Assembly (NCBI RefSeq): GCF_008807415.1
Contig: NZ_CP043626.1
Coordinates: 6,362,501-6,426,500 of the forward strand
Origin: Pseudomonas denitrificans (nom. rej.)
GTDB lineage: Bacteria > Pseudomonadota > Gammaproteobacteria > Pseudomonadales > Pseudomonadaceae
DNA length: 64,000 nt
Direction: 5' to 3'
Shown: one piece after another, positions 50,778 through 60,630 of the stretch
Position numbering within the stretch: position 1 is the stretch's first letter
How the letters are laid out: every line of letters begins with the position of its first letter
Notes under the pieces: generated by a model
Database searches by the model: none
The model's input: the letters and a program-made list of their open reading frames with translations, nothing else
Told to the model about the DNA's origin: nothing
Program-made: the position numbers and the translations under genes

Positions 50778-50924
50778 GGCGAGTTGCGTCCCTGGACGGT
50801 CGGCTGTCGCGGCCGCAACCGTCTGTTATGATTGGCGCCCCAGGGATACCCCTGGGACAAAGGCCCCGTATTTAACCACAGCGCGCAGCCGAACCAAAAG
50901 GCCGCGCGCCCTTCGTGTCCCGTC

Positions 50925-51884
50925 ATGTCCAATATCATCCAACTCGCGGCAGAAGTGCCGTTCGACCTCGGTGGTCAGCGTCTCGACCAGGTCGCCGCTC
51001 AGCTCTTCTCCGACCACTCCCGCTCGCGCCTGGCTGGCTGGATCAAGGACGGCCGTCTCAAGGTCGATGGCGCCGTGCTGCGTCCGCGCGACATCGTCCA
51101 TGCCGGCTCGCGCCTCGAACTGGATGTCGAACTGGAGGCCCAGGGTGAATGGGTTGCCCAGGACATCGAACTGGACATCGTCTATGAAGATGACCAGATC
51201 CTGGTCATCGACAAGCCGACCGGCCTGGTGGTTCACCCCGCCGCCGGCCATCAGGACGGCACCCTGCTCAACGCGCTGCTGCACCACGTGCCGCACCTGG
51301 CCAACGTGCCGCGCGCCGGCATCGTGCACCGCCTCGACAAGGACACCACCGGCCTGATGGTGGTGGCCAAGACCCTGGAAGCGCACACCAACCTGGTCGC
51401 CCAGTTGCAGGCGCGCAGCGTCAGCCGCATCTATGAAGCCATCGTCACCGGCGTGATCGTCGCCGGCGGCACCGTCGACGCGCCCATTGGCCGTCACGGC
51501 GTGCAGCGCCAGAAGATGGCGGTGATCGAGACCGGCAAGGTCGCCATCAGCCATTACCGCGTGCTGGAGCGCTTCCGTGCGCATACCCACACGCGGGTGA
51601 AGCTGGAAACCGGGCGTACCCACCAGATCCGCGTCCATATGACGCACATTGGCCACCCGCTGGTGGGCGACCCCACCTACGGCGGGCGTTTCCGCATTCC
51701 GCCGGGGGCCAGCCCGACCCTCGTCGAGTCGTTGCGCGATTTCCCGCGCCAGGCCCTGCATGCGCGTTTCCTGGAACTGGATCACCCGGCCACCAACGTG
51801 CGCATGAAGTGGGAATCGCCGCTGCCGGATGACTTCACCTGGCTGCTGAGCCTGCTGCGGCAGGACAACGAGTCCTTCGTATGA
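50925..51884 (+). CDS. rluD: 23S rRNA pseudouridine synthase RluD
   Basis: Makes pseudouridines in helix 69 of 23S rRNA. The 319 residues have an N-terminal S4 RNA-binding domain (RLDQVAAQLFSDHSRSRLAG) and the catalytic motif GIVHRLDKDTTGLMV with the nucleophilic Asp. The ATG at 50925 fits the family (MSNIIQLAAEVPF); the longer open frame from 50832 is ignored. The stop overlaps pgeF (ATGA). Confidence 0.96.
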   Translation: MSNIIQLAAEVPFDLGGQRLDQVAAQLFSDHSRSRLAGWIKDGRLKVDGAVLRPRDIVHAGSRLELDVELEAQGEWVAQDIELDIVYEDDQILVIDKPTGLVVHPAAGHQDGTLLNALLHHVPHLANVPRAGIVHRLDKDTTGLMVVAKTLEAHTNLVAQLQARSVSRIYEAIVTGVIVAGGTVDAPIGRHGVQRQKMAVIETGKVAISHYRVLERFRAHTHTRVKLETGRTHQIRVHMTHIGHPLVGDPTYGGRFRIPPGASPTLVESLRDFPRQALHARFLELDHPATNVRMKWESPLPDDFTWLLSLLRQDNESFV

Positions 51885-52606
51885 GCCCCTGGCTGACGCC
51901 TGACTGGCCGGCTCCGGCGAACGTCCGCGCCTGCGTGACTACCCGTGCCGGCGGCGTCAGCGTCGAGCCTTTCGACAGCTTCAACCTCGGTGACCACGTC
52001 GGCGACGAGCCGGCCGCCGTGGCCGAGAACCGCCGCCGCCTGACCGCCGAACTGGGCTGCCAGCCAGCCTGGCTGAGCCAGGTGCATGGCATCGATGTGG
52101 TCGAGGCCGATCCGTCTGCCGTCGCTACCGCGGATGCCAACTGGAGCGCCACGCGGGGTATCGCCTGCACCATCATGACGGCCGATTGCCTGCCGGCGCT
52201 GTTCTGCGACCGCGCGGGGACCCGTGTCGCTGCTGCCCACGCCGGCTGGCGCGGGCTGGCGGGCGGCGTGCTGGAGGCGACCGTGGCCGCCATGGGCGTC
52301 GCGCCGGCGGAATTGCTGGTCTGGCTCGGCCCGTCCATCGGTCCGCAGGCCTTCGAAGTCGGCCCCGAAGTGCGTGAAGCCTTCCTGGCGGACCACGCCG
52401 AAGCCGCGCGCGCCTTTGTGCCCAGCACCAATGCCGGCAAGTTCATGGCCGACATCTACGAATTGGCGCGCATCCGCCTCGCGGCGAAGGGCGTGACCGC
52501 CGTCTATGGTGGGGATTTCTGCACCTTCACCGACACCGAGCGTTTCTACTCCTACCGTCGCAGCTCGCGCACCGGCCGCCAGGCCAGCCTGATCTGGCTG
52601 GCCTGA
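51881..52606 (+). CDS. pgeF: Peptidoglycan editing factor PgeF (YfiH, multicopper/laccase-like fold)
   Basis: A 241-residue YfiH family protein; in E. coli it prevents misincorporation of L-Ser into muropeptides, while earlier work reported polyphenol oxidase and purine nucleoside phosphorylase activity. Metal ligands: His in LSQVHGIDVVEA, Cys in MTADCLPALF and His in AAAHAGWRGLAGG. Translation is coupled to rluD by a 4-base overlap. It ends 77 bases before the clpB heat-shock promoter. Confidence 0.95.
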   Translation: MSPWLTPDWPAPANVRACVTTRAGGVSVEPFDSFNLGDHVGDEPAAVAENRRRLTAELGCQPAWLSQVHGIDVVEADPSAVATADANWSATRGIACTIMTADCLPALFCDRAGTRVAAAHAGWRGLAGGVLEATVAAMGVAPAELLVWLGPSIGPQAFEVGPEVREAFLADHAEAARAFVPSTNAGKFMADIYELARIRLAAKGVTAVYGGDFCTFTDTERFYSYRRSSRTGRQASLIWLA

Positions 52607-52683
52607 TCCGTTTTCCTGCAGGTTCAACTCCGTTCCGGAGGTCCTTTCGAAGGCACTAACTGACGGGTGTCATGGCCAAATGG

Positions 52684-52711
52684 CTTGAACCGACCAAAAT
52701 CGTCCTTATCT
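52684..52711 (+). promoter_or_regulatory. Sigma32-type heat-shock promoter of clpB
   Basis: CTTGAAC - 13 bases - CCTTATCT, close to the consensus CTTGAAA-N13-CCCCATNT (first half one mismatch, second half two). About 70 bases of leader precede clpB. Confidence 0.7.
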
Positions 52712-52789
52712 ATCTGGCATCCCGGCGGGTTAGTCGTGACCAGGGGCACTCATCGCTCCGGCCCGCTTTAGAAAGGAAGGACGACCCTC

Positions 52790-55354
52790 ATGCGAATAGA
52801 CCGTTTGACCAGCAAGCTCCAGCTTGCACTCTCCGATGCCCAGTCCCTGGCTGTCGGACATGACCACCCGGCCATCGAGCCGGTGCACCTACTGTCCGCG
52901 CTCATCGAGCAGCAGGGCGGCTCCATCAAGCCCCTGCTGATGCAGGTCGGCTTCGATATCCCTGCGCTGCGTGCCTCCCTCAATAAAGAGATGGACACGC
53001 TGCCGAAGATCCAGAACCCCACCGGCGACGTGAACCTGTCGCAGGATCTGGCGCGCCTGCTCAACCAGGCCGACCGCCTGGCGCAGCAGAAGGGCGACCA
53101 GTTCATTTCCAGCGAGCTCGTGCTGCTCGCCGCCATGGATGACAGCACCAAGCTCGGCAAGCTGCTCACCAGTCAGGGCGTCTCCAAGAAGGCCCTGGAG
53201 AATGCCGTGGCCAACCTGCGCGGCGGCGAGGCGGTCAACGACCCGAACGCCGAGGACTCGCGCCAGGCGCTGGACAAGTACACCGTCGACATGACCAAGC
53301 GCGCCGAGGACGGCAAGCTCGACCCGGTGATCGGCCGTGATGACGAAATCCGCCGGACCATCCAGGTCCTGCAGCGCCGTACCAAGAACAACCCCGTGCT
53401 TATCGGCGAACCCGGCGTCGGCAAGACCGCCATCGTCGAAGGCCTCGCCCAGCGCATCGTCAACGGCGAAGTGCCTGACGGCCTGAAGGACAAGCGCCTG
53501 CTGGCGCTGGACATGGGCTCGCTGATCGCCGGTGCCAAGTTCCGCGGCGAGTTCGAGGAGCGCCTGAAAGCCGTCCTCAACGAGCTGTCCAAGCAGGAAG
53601 GACGGATCATCCTGTTCATCGACGAACTGCACACCATGGTCGGCGCCGGCAAGGCCGAGGGCGCCATGGACGCCGGCAACATGCTCAAGCCGGCCCTGGC
53701 CCGTGGCGAGCTGCACTGCGTGGGCGCCACCACCCTGGACGAATACCGCCAGTACATCGAGAAGGACGCCGCCCTGGAGCGCCGCTTCCAGAAAGTCCTG
53801 GTGGATGAGCCGAGCGAGGAAGACACCATTGCCATCCTGCGTGGCCTGAAAGAGCGCTACGAGGTACACCACGGCGTCACCATCACCGACGGCGCGATCA
53901 TTGCCGCGGCCAAGCTCAGCCACCGCTATATCACCGACCGCCAGCTGCCGGACAAGGCCATCGACTTGATCGACGAAGCCGCCAGCCGCATCCGCATGGA
54001 GATCGACTCCAAGCCGGAGGAGCTGGATCGCCTGGATCGCCGCCTGATCCAGCTGAAGATCGAGCGCGAGGCGCTGAAGAAGGAAGACGACGAGGCGACC
54101 AAGAAACGCCTCGCCAAGCTTGAGGAAGACATCGCCAAGCTCGAGCGCGAATACGCGGACCTAGAGGAAATCTGGAAGTCGGAAAAAGCCGAGGTTCAGG
54201 GTTCCGCGCAGATCCAGCAGAAAATCGAGCAGGCCAAGCAGGAGATGGAAACCGCGCGGCGCAAGGGTGACCTGGAAACCATGGCGCGCATCCAGTACCA
54301 GACCATTCCGGACCTGGAGCGCAGCCTGCAGATGGTCGACCAGCACGGCCAGACCGAGAAGCAGCTGCTGCGCAACAAGGTGACCGACGAGGAAATCGCC
54401 GAGGTCGTCGCCAAGTGGACCGGTATCCCGGTCTCCAAGATGCTCGAAGGCGAGCGCGAGAAGCTGCTGCGCATGGAAGACGAGCTGCACAAGCGCGTCA
54501 TCGGCCAGAACGAGGCCGTGGTGGCTGTCTCCAACGCTGTGCGCCGTTCCCGCGCAGGCCTGGCGGACCCGAATCGCCCCAGCGGCTCATTCCTCTTCCT
54601 CGGCCCGACCGGGGTGGGCAAGACCGAGCTGTGCAAGGCCCTGGCCGAGTTCCTCTTCGATACCGAGGAAGCGCTGGTGCGCATCGACATGTCCGAGTTC
54701 ATGGAGAAGCACTCCGTGGCGCGCTTGATCGGTGCACCTCCGGGCTACGTCGGCTATGAAGAAGGCGGTTACCTGACCGAGGCCGTGCGTCGCAAGCCGT
54801 ACTCCGTGGTGCTGCTCGACGAAGTCGAGAAGGCCCACCCGGACGTCTTCAACGTGCTGCTTCAGGTACTCGAAGACGGTCGCCTGACCGACAGCCATGG
54901 CCGTACCGTGGACTTCCGCAACACCGTGGTGGTGATGACCTCGAACCTCGGTTCGGCGCAGATCCAGGAGCTGGTGGGCGATCGTGAAGCCCAGCATGCG
55001 GCGGTCATGGATGCGGTGAATGCGCACTTCCGTCCGGAATTCATCAACCGGATCGACGAAGTAGTGGTCTTCGAACCGCTGGCCCGCGAGCAGATCGCCG
55101 GTATCGCCCGCATCCAGATGGGGCGCCTGCGCAAGCGCCTGGCCGAGCGCGAGCTGAGCCTGGAGCTGAGCGACGAAGCCATGGACAAGCTGATCGCCGT
55201 CGGCTTCGACCCGGTGTATGGCGCGCGGCCGCTCAAACGCGCGATCCAGCGCTGGATCGAGAACCCGCTGGCGCAACTGATCCTGGCCGGCAAGTTCAAC
55301 CCTGGCACGCAGATCCACGCCAAGGTCGAGAACGACGAGATCGTCTTCTCCTGA
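52790..55354 (+). CDS. clpB: ATP-dependent chaperone ClpB (disaggregase)
   Basis: Hexameric disaggregase that works with DnaK. The 854 residues contain the N domain (about 1-145), NBD1 with Walker [15 protein letters not shown] and Walker [12 protein letters not shown], the coiled-coil middle domain (about 410-530), NBD2 with [14 protein letters not shown] and [12 protein letters not shown], pore loops [12 protein letters not shown] and GYVGYEEGG, and sensor 2 [10 protein letters not shown]. The ATG at 52790 fits family N-termini ([14 protein letters not shown]) but the ribosome site is weak; AAGGAAGGAC lies 6 bases upstream. Last gene of this group, with a strong terminator. Confidence 0.98.
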   Translation: MRIDRLTSKLQLALSDAQSLAVGHDHPAIEPVHLLSALIEQQGGSIKPLLMQVGFDIPALRASLNKEMDTLPKIQNPTGDVNLSQDLARLLNQADRLAQQKGDQFISSELVLLAAMDDSTKLGKLLTSQGVSKKALENAVANLRGGEAVNDPNAEDSRQALDKYTVDMTKRAEDGKLDPVIGRDDEIRRTIQVLQRRTKNNPVLIGEPGVGKTAIVEGLAQRIVNGEVPDGLKDKRLLALDMGSLIAGAKFRGEFEERLKAVLNELSKQEGRIILFIDELHTMVGAGKAEGAMDAGNMLKPALARGELHCVGATTLDEYRQYIEKDAALERRFQKVLVDEPSEEDTIAILRGLKERYEVHHGVTITDGAIIAAAKLSHRYITDRQLPDKAIDLIDEAASRIRMEIDSKPEELDRLDRRLIQLKIEREALKKEDDEATKKRLAKLEEDIAKLEREYADLEEIWKSEKAEVQGSAQIQQKIEQAKQEMETARRKGDLETMARIQYQTIPDLERSLQMVDQHGQTEKQLLRNKVTDEEIAEVVAKWTGIPVSKMLEGEREKLLRMEDELHKRVIGQNEAVVAVSNAVRRSRAGLADPNRPSGSFLFLGPTGVGKTELCKALAEFLFDTEEALVRIDMSEFMEKHSVARLIGAPPGYVGYEEGGYLTEAVRRKPYSVVLLDEVEKAHPDVFNVLLQVLEDGRLTDSHGRTVDFRNTVVVMTSNLGSAQIQELVGDREAQHAAVMDAVNAHFRPEFINRIDEVVVFEPLAREQIAGIARIQMGRLRKRLAERELSLELSDEAMDKLIAVGFDPVYGARPLKRAIQRWIENPLAQLILAGKFNPGTQIHAKVENDEIVFS

Positions 55355-55366
55355 TCGGAGCTCCAC

Positions 55367-55396
55367 GAAAAAGCCCGCCAATTGGCGGGCTTTTTC
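55367..55396 (+). terminator. Terminator after clpB
   Basis: GAAAAAGCCCGCCA-ATTGGCGGGCTTTTTC, symmetrical, 12 bases after the stop. Confidence 0.93.
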
Positions 55397-55404
55397 ATGG
55401 GCTT

Positions 55405-55485
55405 TGTAGGAGCGAGCCGCAGGACCCGGCATTCCCTTGCAGGAGGGCCATGCCCGCGACCGCGCGCCTGGCGCGCTCCTGCAGG
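55405..55485. repeat. REP-like element
   Basis: TGTAGGAGCGAGCC at the left is mirrored by GGCGCGCTCCTGCAG at the right, with a GC-rich centre; a second GGAGG half-site lies inside. This is the usual Pseudomonas REP pair layout, sitting between the ends of clpB and the convergent PilZ gene. Confidence 0.6.
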
Positions 55486-55496
55486 TATTTCGGCGA

Positions 55497-55850
55497 TCAG
55501 CCGGTTTCGCGGGCTCCACCCAGCAGGACCAGCAGTTGCTCGATCAGCTCGGCCTGATCCTCGGCGATATCGATGATGTGGAAGCCCGCCCAGCCCAATT
55601 GGCCGTCGGTGCCGGCGCGACTCCACAGGCAATCGGCGCCGAGCTGGATTTCGCCGATCTCGTCCAGCGGCGGCGCCGGCACCAGATGGCACTCCCAGAC
55701 CGAGTCGGCCTCCGGCACGTCCACGCCGCAGAGCATGAACCCTTCGGCGGACAGGTCGGCGAGCCGGCCCAGGCTGCGCCCGGAGTGGCGGTCGAAGACT
55801 TCCACGGTCAGCCCGGTCTGCTGCCGGCTATGCTGGCGACGTTCACTCAT
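55497..55850 (-). CDS. PilZ domain protein (c-di-GMP receptor-like)
   Basis: A 117-residue single PilZ domain. Starting MSERRQHSRQQTGLTVEVFD, it shows the c-di-GMP binding RxxxR (Arg5-x-x-x-Arg9) and, 27 residues on, the D/NxSxxG motif (LADLSAEGFML). It should therefore bind c-di-GMP. The start at 55850 has AAGGAG 7 bases upstream. It follows the DUF1631 gene by 11 bases, so the two are co-transcribed; together they suggest control of surface structures such as the adjacent adhesin, which is inference. Confidence 0.9.
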   Translation of the reverse strand: MSERRQHSRQQTGLTVEVFDRHSGRSLGRLADLSAEGFMLCGVDVPEADSVWECHLVPAPPLDEIGEIQLGADCLWSRAGTDGQLGWAGFHIIDIAEDQAELIEQLLVLLGGARETG

Positions 55851-55861
55851 CGACTGCTCCT

Positions 55862-58159
55862 TCAGGTCTGTGCCGGGCTGCGCCCGGAAGTAAAGCGTTG
55901 CAGGACGCGGTAGATCGCACTCAGCGCACGATCCATCAGCGGGGCGGACTGTTCCGTCGGTACCAGGCGGACCTTGCCGGCTTCCATCTCCTGGGCCAAC
56001 TGCACTATCGGTTTGACTGCCACCCGCTGCCCGGTGTGGTCGACGAACATGTAGTTGCGCGTGGTCGGGCTGAACCACGACAGCTTGAGCCGGCGCGCCG
56101 GCGTGGTGTCGCTGAATTCGAACCAGGTGCCGAATTCCAGGTGGCTCAGTTCCTTCATCAATACCCGCACACGCTCGGAAAGCGCCTCGCCGTCGGGCTT
56201 GACCAGTGTGTGCCCCTCGGCGCCGAGCATGGCGCCCAGCGGGCTCTCCGGCAGTTCCTGCTTGAGTTGTGCGGCGATCTGCGGTTGCTGTGCCTGGATC
56301 GCGTGCTGACAGGCAACCAGATCCTGCAGCAACCGGCGGATGCCGTCCTCGTGGTAACCGCCGAGCACTTCCAGGCCCTTGCGCAGCTCTTCCAGAAGGG
56401 CCAGGCGGATTGCCTGCAGGTGATCGCGGCCGGCGGAATCCAGCGGTGTCACGCTCCAGGCCAGCTGTTCTCCCACTTCGCAGGCGCGTTTCCATTCGTC
56501 GCTGTGCTCACCGCTACGCAGCACGATGAAGGTCAGGGCATCGCACCAGCTCATTTCCAGGAAGTTGCGTACCAGCTCCGGCAGGTCGCGGTCCTGTGTC
56601 ACCCTGGCGATGGCGTCCAGCGCGTGCTCGCGGGCGGCCAGCAGGCGATCGCGGCCACGGGCAGCCTCCATGGCGCGGCGTTCGCGCAGTTCGACCTTCT
56701 GCCGCAGGTTGGTGACGTACTCGCTGAACTCACCCAGCAGGCTGTCGAACAGCGACAGGTCGCCGACGAAATCCTGGATCACCCGCTCGACCACCCAGTG
56801 CATCTTCGCCAGCAGGGCGCGCTCCTCACCCTCGCCGCCATACAGCACGCCGGCCTGGGCCATGGCGTTGAGCAGCTTGCGAGCGGGGTGGTGATGCTGG
56901 GTGAACAGCTGCTTGTCCAGCAGCGCCACCTTGAGGAAGGGTGTGTGCAGGTGGGAAAGGGTGGTCTTGCAGCTGTCGGGCAGGTTCTCGTCATCGAGGA
57001 TGAAGTCGAAGACCATGCCCACCAGGTCGATGACATCGGCTTCCTGGTCGGTCAGCCGGGTGTTGTTCGGTTGTGCGCTGCCGGATTCCAGCTGGCGCTG
57101 CAGGTCGGCCTTCAGTGCATCGACCGGCTGCGGCTGGCGCAGCCGGTGGGCCAGTTCGCGGGCGGACTCGCGCTGCAGGCGGTTCAGCGCCTCCAGCAGC
57201 TCGTTGGCGCTGTAGGTCGTGGTAGCCGAGCTGGGACCGAAGCTGACGATGCTCTGGGTGTTGCCGAACAGCGTGGCCTTGTCACCGCGCCGACGGTGCT
57301 CGGCGAGCAGCACCGCGAGGCCGCCGAACAGGGCATTGCGGTCGCCTGGAGGCACATCCGGCAGGTCACTGGCGGCGTAGGGCGGTGCTGCTGCTCCACC
57401 GCCCGTCGTCGCGGTGCTTTTCTCGGTCACGGTCGGGCGCGGCGGGGGTGGGGAGGCCTGGCGCTGGCCTTGCGGGCGGTATTTCAGGTTGGGCAGAACA
57501 CCGCCATCGGCCAGGCGCTTGTTCAGCTGTTCATATAGAGGTTGCAGATGCTGCATGACCTGTTGATCGAACAGCACATAAAGGATGGTCTTGATTCGCA
57601 GAGGGAAGGCACTGCGCGCCAGGGTGTCGCGCAATGCCTGGGCAATGGCCTGTGGGCCGAAGGGATTGCGGTCCTCGCCCAGCTTGCTGCCGTTGTTGAG
57701 CAGCGCCAGGCGCTGGTCCAGAGCGAACAGCTGCTGGGCGCAGTGGGCGCGCACCTGGTTGACCATGTTGGTCACCAGCAGCGTTTCTTCGTATTCATCG
57801 TTGCCGACCAGGGTCAGCTGGTCGATATCCAGCTCTTCCAGCGGCTCTGCAAGGGGCAGTTTGCCTTCAAGGAAGTCGCTCAGGCCCTGGGCGATGCGCT
57901 GGTGGTAGAAGCGCTCGAGGTTCGGTCGGTCGCGGCGGACTTCGCGCATGGCATCGAAGAACAGGGCCTGGACCTGATTGTTCTCGGCTTTCTCGGCGCA
58001 TTCGAAGAGCGTGTCGTCCACCTGGGCGAAGACATTACCCAGGAGTTCGGCGAGGTGATTCATCGCCAACTGACGGCAGCCCTGCACCAGTTCGCCGAAG
58101 CGCGGCTGAATCATCCGGCTGGCGATGGGAGAGGGTGGTGGGGTGTCCTTGTTGCTCAT
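55862..58159 (-). CDS. DUF1631 family protein
   Basis: A 765-residue cytosolic protein of the DUF1631 family (sometimes mislabelled thymidine phosphorylase). N-terminal helical part (RMIQPRFGELVQGCRQLAMN), a Pro-rich linker near 235-260, and a helical middle (SLFDSLLGEFSEYVTNLRQK). The C-terminal GTWFEFSDTTPARRLKLSWF and YMFVDHTGQRVAVKP look like a PilZ-type beta barrel without the usual binding residues. The ATG at 58159 is preferred because AGGA lies 6 bases upstream; the ATG at 58165 is two codons longer. Operon with the PilZ gene suggests c-di-GMP-linked surface regulation. Confidence 0.88.
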   Translation of the reverse strand: MSNKDTPPPSPIASRMIQPRFGELVQGCRQLAMNHLAELLGNVFAQVDDTLFECAEKAENNQVQALFFDAMREVRRDRPNLERFYHQRIAQGLSDFLEGKLPLAEPLEELDIDQLTLVGNDEYEETLLVTNMVNQVRAHCAQQLFALDQRLALLNNGSKLGEDRNPFGPQAIAQALRDTLARSAFPLRIKTILYVLFDQQVMQHLQPLYEQLNKRLADGGVLPNLKYRPQGQRQASPPPPRPTVTEKSTATTGGGAAAPPYAASDLPDVPPGDRNALFGGLAVLLAEHRRRGDKATLFGNTQSIVSFGPSSATTTYSANELLEALNRLQRESARELAHRLRQPQPVDALKADLQRQLESGSAQPNNTRLTDQEADVIDLVGMVFDFILDDENLPDSCKTTLSHLHTPFLKVALLDKQLFTQHHHPARKLLNAMAQAGVLYGGEGEERALLAKMHWVVERVIQDFVGDLSLFDSLLGEFSEYVTNLRQKVELRERRAMEAARGRDRLLAAREHALDAIARVTQDRDLPELVRNFLEMSWCDALTFIVLRSGEHSDEWKRACEVGEQLAWSVTPLDSAGRDHLQAIRLALLEELRKGLEVLGGYHEDGIRRLLQDLVACQHAIQAQQPQIAAQLKQELPESPLGAMLGAEGHTLVKPDGEALSERVRVLMKELSHLEFGTWFEFSDTTPARRLKLSWFSPTTRNYMFVDHTGQRVAVKPIVQLAQEMEAGKVRLVPTEQSAPLMDRALSAIYRVLQRFTSGRSPAQT

Positions 58160-58280
58160 GGCCATCCTGTGCGTGATCGTTCCGTTTGCACCCGCGGTGG
58201 ATCACTCGAGTTTTTCCATGCAGATATAGCAATCAGCCCGGCCCCCTGCAAAGCAGAGAAAAACTTTTTGGATCAGAGTG

Positions 58281-58308
58281 TTGACAGACGTTTCGATATA
58301 CGTAAAAT
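58281..58308 (+). promoter_or_regulatory. Promoter of the tRNA operon
   Basis: TTGACA - 16 bases - TAAAAT followed by GGCGCGCC, a GC-rich discriminator typical of stringently controlled stable RNA genes. Located 68 bases upstream of tRNA-Asn. Confidence 0.82.
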
Positions 58309-58375
58309 GGCGCGCCTCTGATACGGGAAACCGGTGAAGCCGGAAGAAAGTAGAGGAGATTGAAAGGTTCGTAGT

Positions 58376-58451
58376 TCCGCGATAGCTCAGTCGGTAGAGC
58401 AAATGACTGTTAATCATTGGGTCCCTGGTTCGAGTCCAGGTCGCGGAGCCA
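58376..58451 (+). tRNA. tRNA-Asn(GTT)
   Basis: 76 bases: acceptor TCCGCGA/TCGCGGA, D arm GCTC...GAGC, anticodon arm with loop CTGTTAA (GTT), T arm CCTGG-TTCGAGT-CCAGG, discriminator G and encoded CCA. First of three tandem tRNAs. Confidence 0.97.
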
Positions 58452-58460
58452 ACTTTCAAA

Positions 58461-58537
58461 CGGGGTATAGCGCAGTCCGGTAGCGCGCTTGCTTTGGGAG
58501 CAAGATGTCGGGAGTTCGAATCCCCCTACCCCGACCA
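58461..58537 (+). tRNA. tRNA-Pro(TGG)
   Basis: 77 bases: acceptor CGGGGTA/TACCCCG, D arm GCGC...GCGC, anticodon stem CTTGC/GCAAG with loop TTTGGGA (TGG), T loop TTCGAAT, discriminator A, encoded CCA. Confidence 0.97.
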
Positions 58538-58543
58538 ACATTT

Positions 58544-58619
58544 GGGTCGTTAGCTCAGTCGGTAGAGCAGTTGGCTTTTAACCAATTGGTCGTAGGTTCG
58601 AATCCTACACGACCCACCA
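58544..58619 (+). tRNA. tRNA-Lys(TTT)
   Basis: 76 bases: acceptor GGGTCGT/ACGACCC, D arm GCTC...GAGC, anticodon loop CTTTTAA (TTT), T loop TTCGAAT, discriminator A, encoded CCA. Confidence 0.97.
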
Positions 58620-58676
58620 TATTGAAGGCATCGGCGCTGCTGAATGCCTGAAGCGGAATGAAAGCCGCTTCTCAGG

Positions 58677-58705
58677 AAAAGCCCACCTCTCGAGGTGGGC
58701 TTTTT
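58677..58705 (+). terminator. Terminator of the tRNA operon
   Basis: AAAAGCCCACCT-CTCG-AGGTGGGCTTTTT, about 58 bases after tRNA-Lys. Confidence 0.92.
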
Positions 58706-59759
58706 CGTTTCTGCCCCGCCGCCATGCGCTTCGCCCCAGGCCCGGTCCGCTTCCTCCTTCCGCCCGTCAGCTGTCCGCAGCCGCTTTTTGCCGCCGAAAC
58801 TACGTCATCAGAAATCCCGGGAGCCTTGTCAGAGTGTTCTGATCTTATTGATTGCTCCGGAAAATTAATCTCCTCACCTCGAAAACGTGTCCCCGAGGTG
58901 GGTTAGAAATGGCAATTGAAACTATCGGTCTTGTCGCCGTCACCGAGAACGCAGCGAAGAAGCTTGCGGTCAAGACTGGTGGCAAGATCAAGGCACACGC
59001 AGGTACCAAGTACCTGCTGCAAGTGGAAAACAGCGACGTCGCGCCGGAAAACGTGACCGTCAAGCGTGTCGGCAAGGACCTGCTGGTCCAGTTCGAAGGC
59101 AGCGAAAAACCCGACCTGACTATCCAGGACTTCTTTGCCGAAGGCATGGACAGCCAGCTCTACGGCGTAGCCGAAGATGGCCAGCTGTACGCCTATGTGC
59201 GCACCGACGGCGAGACCTTCGGCGACAGCCAGTTGTTGCTGGCAGACGGCGACACGGCGCCTATCGCCCTGGGTGGCGATTCCCTGGGTAATGGCGCGGC
59301 CTATCTGGCCTCCACCTTCGATGACGCCGCCGGCTTCGTCCTCTGGCCCTGGCTGCTTGGCCTGGCTGGCGTGGGCGCTGCCGCCGCCGCGATCATCCAT
59401 CACAACAAGGACGATGGCGGCCATCACCACGGTCCTGAAACCAGCCCGGCCCCGACCAACAACAAGGCCACCGACAATGTCGGTCCGACCCAGGGCGAGC
59501 TGCACAATGGTGACGTGACCGACGACAAGAGCCCGGTCATTTCCGGCGACGGCGTCCCCGGCGCGATCATCCACGTCATCGACAACGGCACCGAAATCGG
59601 CAGTACCGTGGTCAAGCCGGACGGCACCTGGGACTTCAAGCCCGATCTGCCCGACGGCCCGCATGAAATCGATGTCACCCAGGAAGTTCCGGGTGAGAAG
59701 CCCAGCGAGCCGGTCCATGTGATCGACATCGTCGTCGACACCGTGGCGCCGGAAGCGCC

Positions 59760-60630
59760 CTTCGTGGAGCTCGACCCTGCTTCCGACAGCGGTATCCAGG
59801 GCGACAACATCACCAACGACACCACCCCGACCATCGACGGCAAGACCGAGCCGGGTGCCGACGTGGCCGTCATCTTCCCGACCGGTGAAGAGATCCACGT
59901 CAAGGCTGACGAGAACGGCGAGTGGTCGGTGACCCCGACGCAGCCCCTGCCCGAGGGCAATAACGACATCACCGTCATCGCCACCGACCCGGCGGGTAAC
60001 ACCAGCGAGCCGACCGTCATCACTGTCGTCATCGACACCACTGCTCCGTCCGCAGACGCCTGGCTGGACCCGGCCTCCGACAGCGGCACCAAGGGCGACG
60101 GCATCACCAACGACACCACGCCGACCATCGACGGCAAGACCGAGCCGAACTCCGACGTGACCGTCACCTTCCCGACGGGCGAAGAGATCCACGCCAAGGC
60201 CGACGAGAACGGCGACTGGTCGGTGACCCCGACGCAGCCTCTGCCTGAAGGCGACAATCAGATCACGATCGTCGTCACCGACCCGGCGGGTAACCAGAGC
60301 GAACCTGCTGTCCTGCCCATTGTGATCGATACCTCGATCGACAAGCCGGATGCCTGGCTGGACCCGGCTTCCGACAGTGGCACCAAGGGCGACAACATCA
60401 CCAACGACACCACGCCGACCATCGATGGCAATACCGAGCCGGGTGCCGACGTGGTCGTCATCTTCCCGACCGGTGAAGAGATCCATGCCAAGGCCGACGA
60501 GAACGGCGACTGGTCGGTTACTCCGACCCAGCCGCTGCCCGAAGGCAACAACGACATCACCGTCATCGCGATCGATCCTGCCGGCAACCAGAGCGAGCCG
60601 ACCGTCATCTCCGTTGTGATCGATTCCACG
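59760..60630 (+). repeat. Adhesin repeat block A, three 294-bp units
   Basis: Units beginning LDPASDSG at 59770, 60064 and 60358, spaced exactly 294 bases. Each carries GEEIHxKADENGxWSVTPTQ and ends DPAGNxSEPxV. They are Ig-like beta sandwiches with D/N-rich loops, likely calcium-binding. Confidence 0.88.
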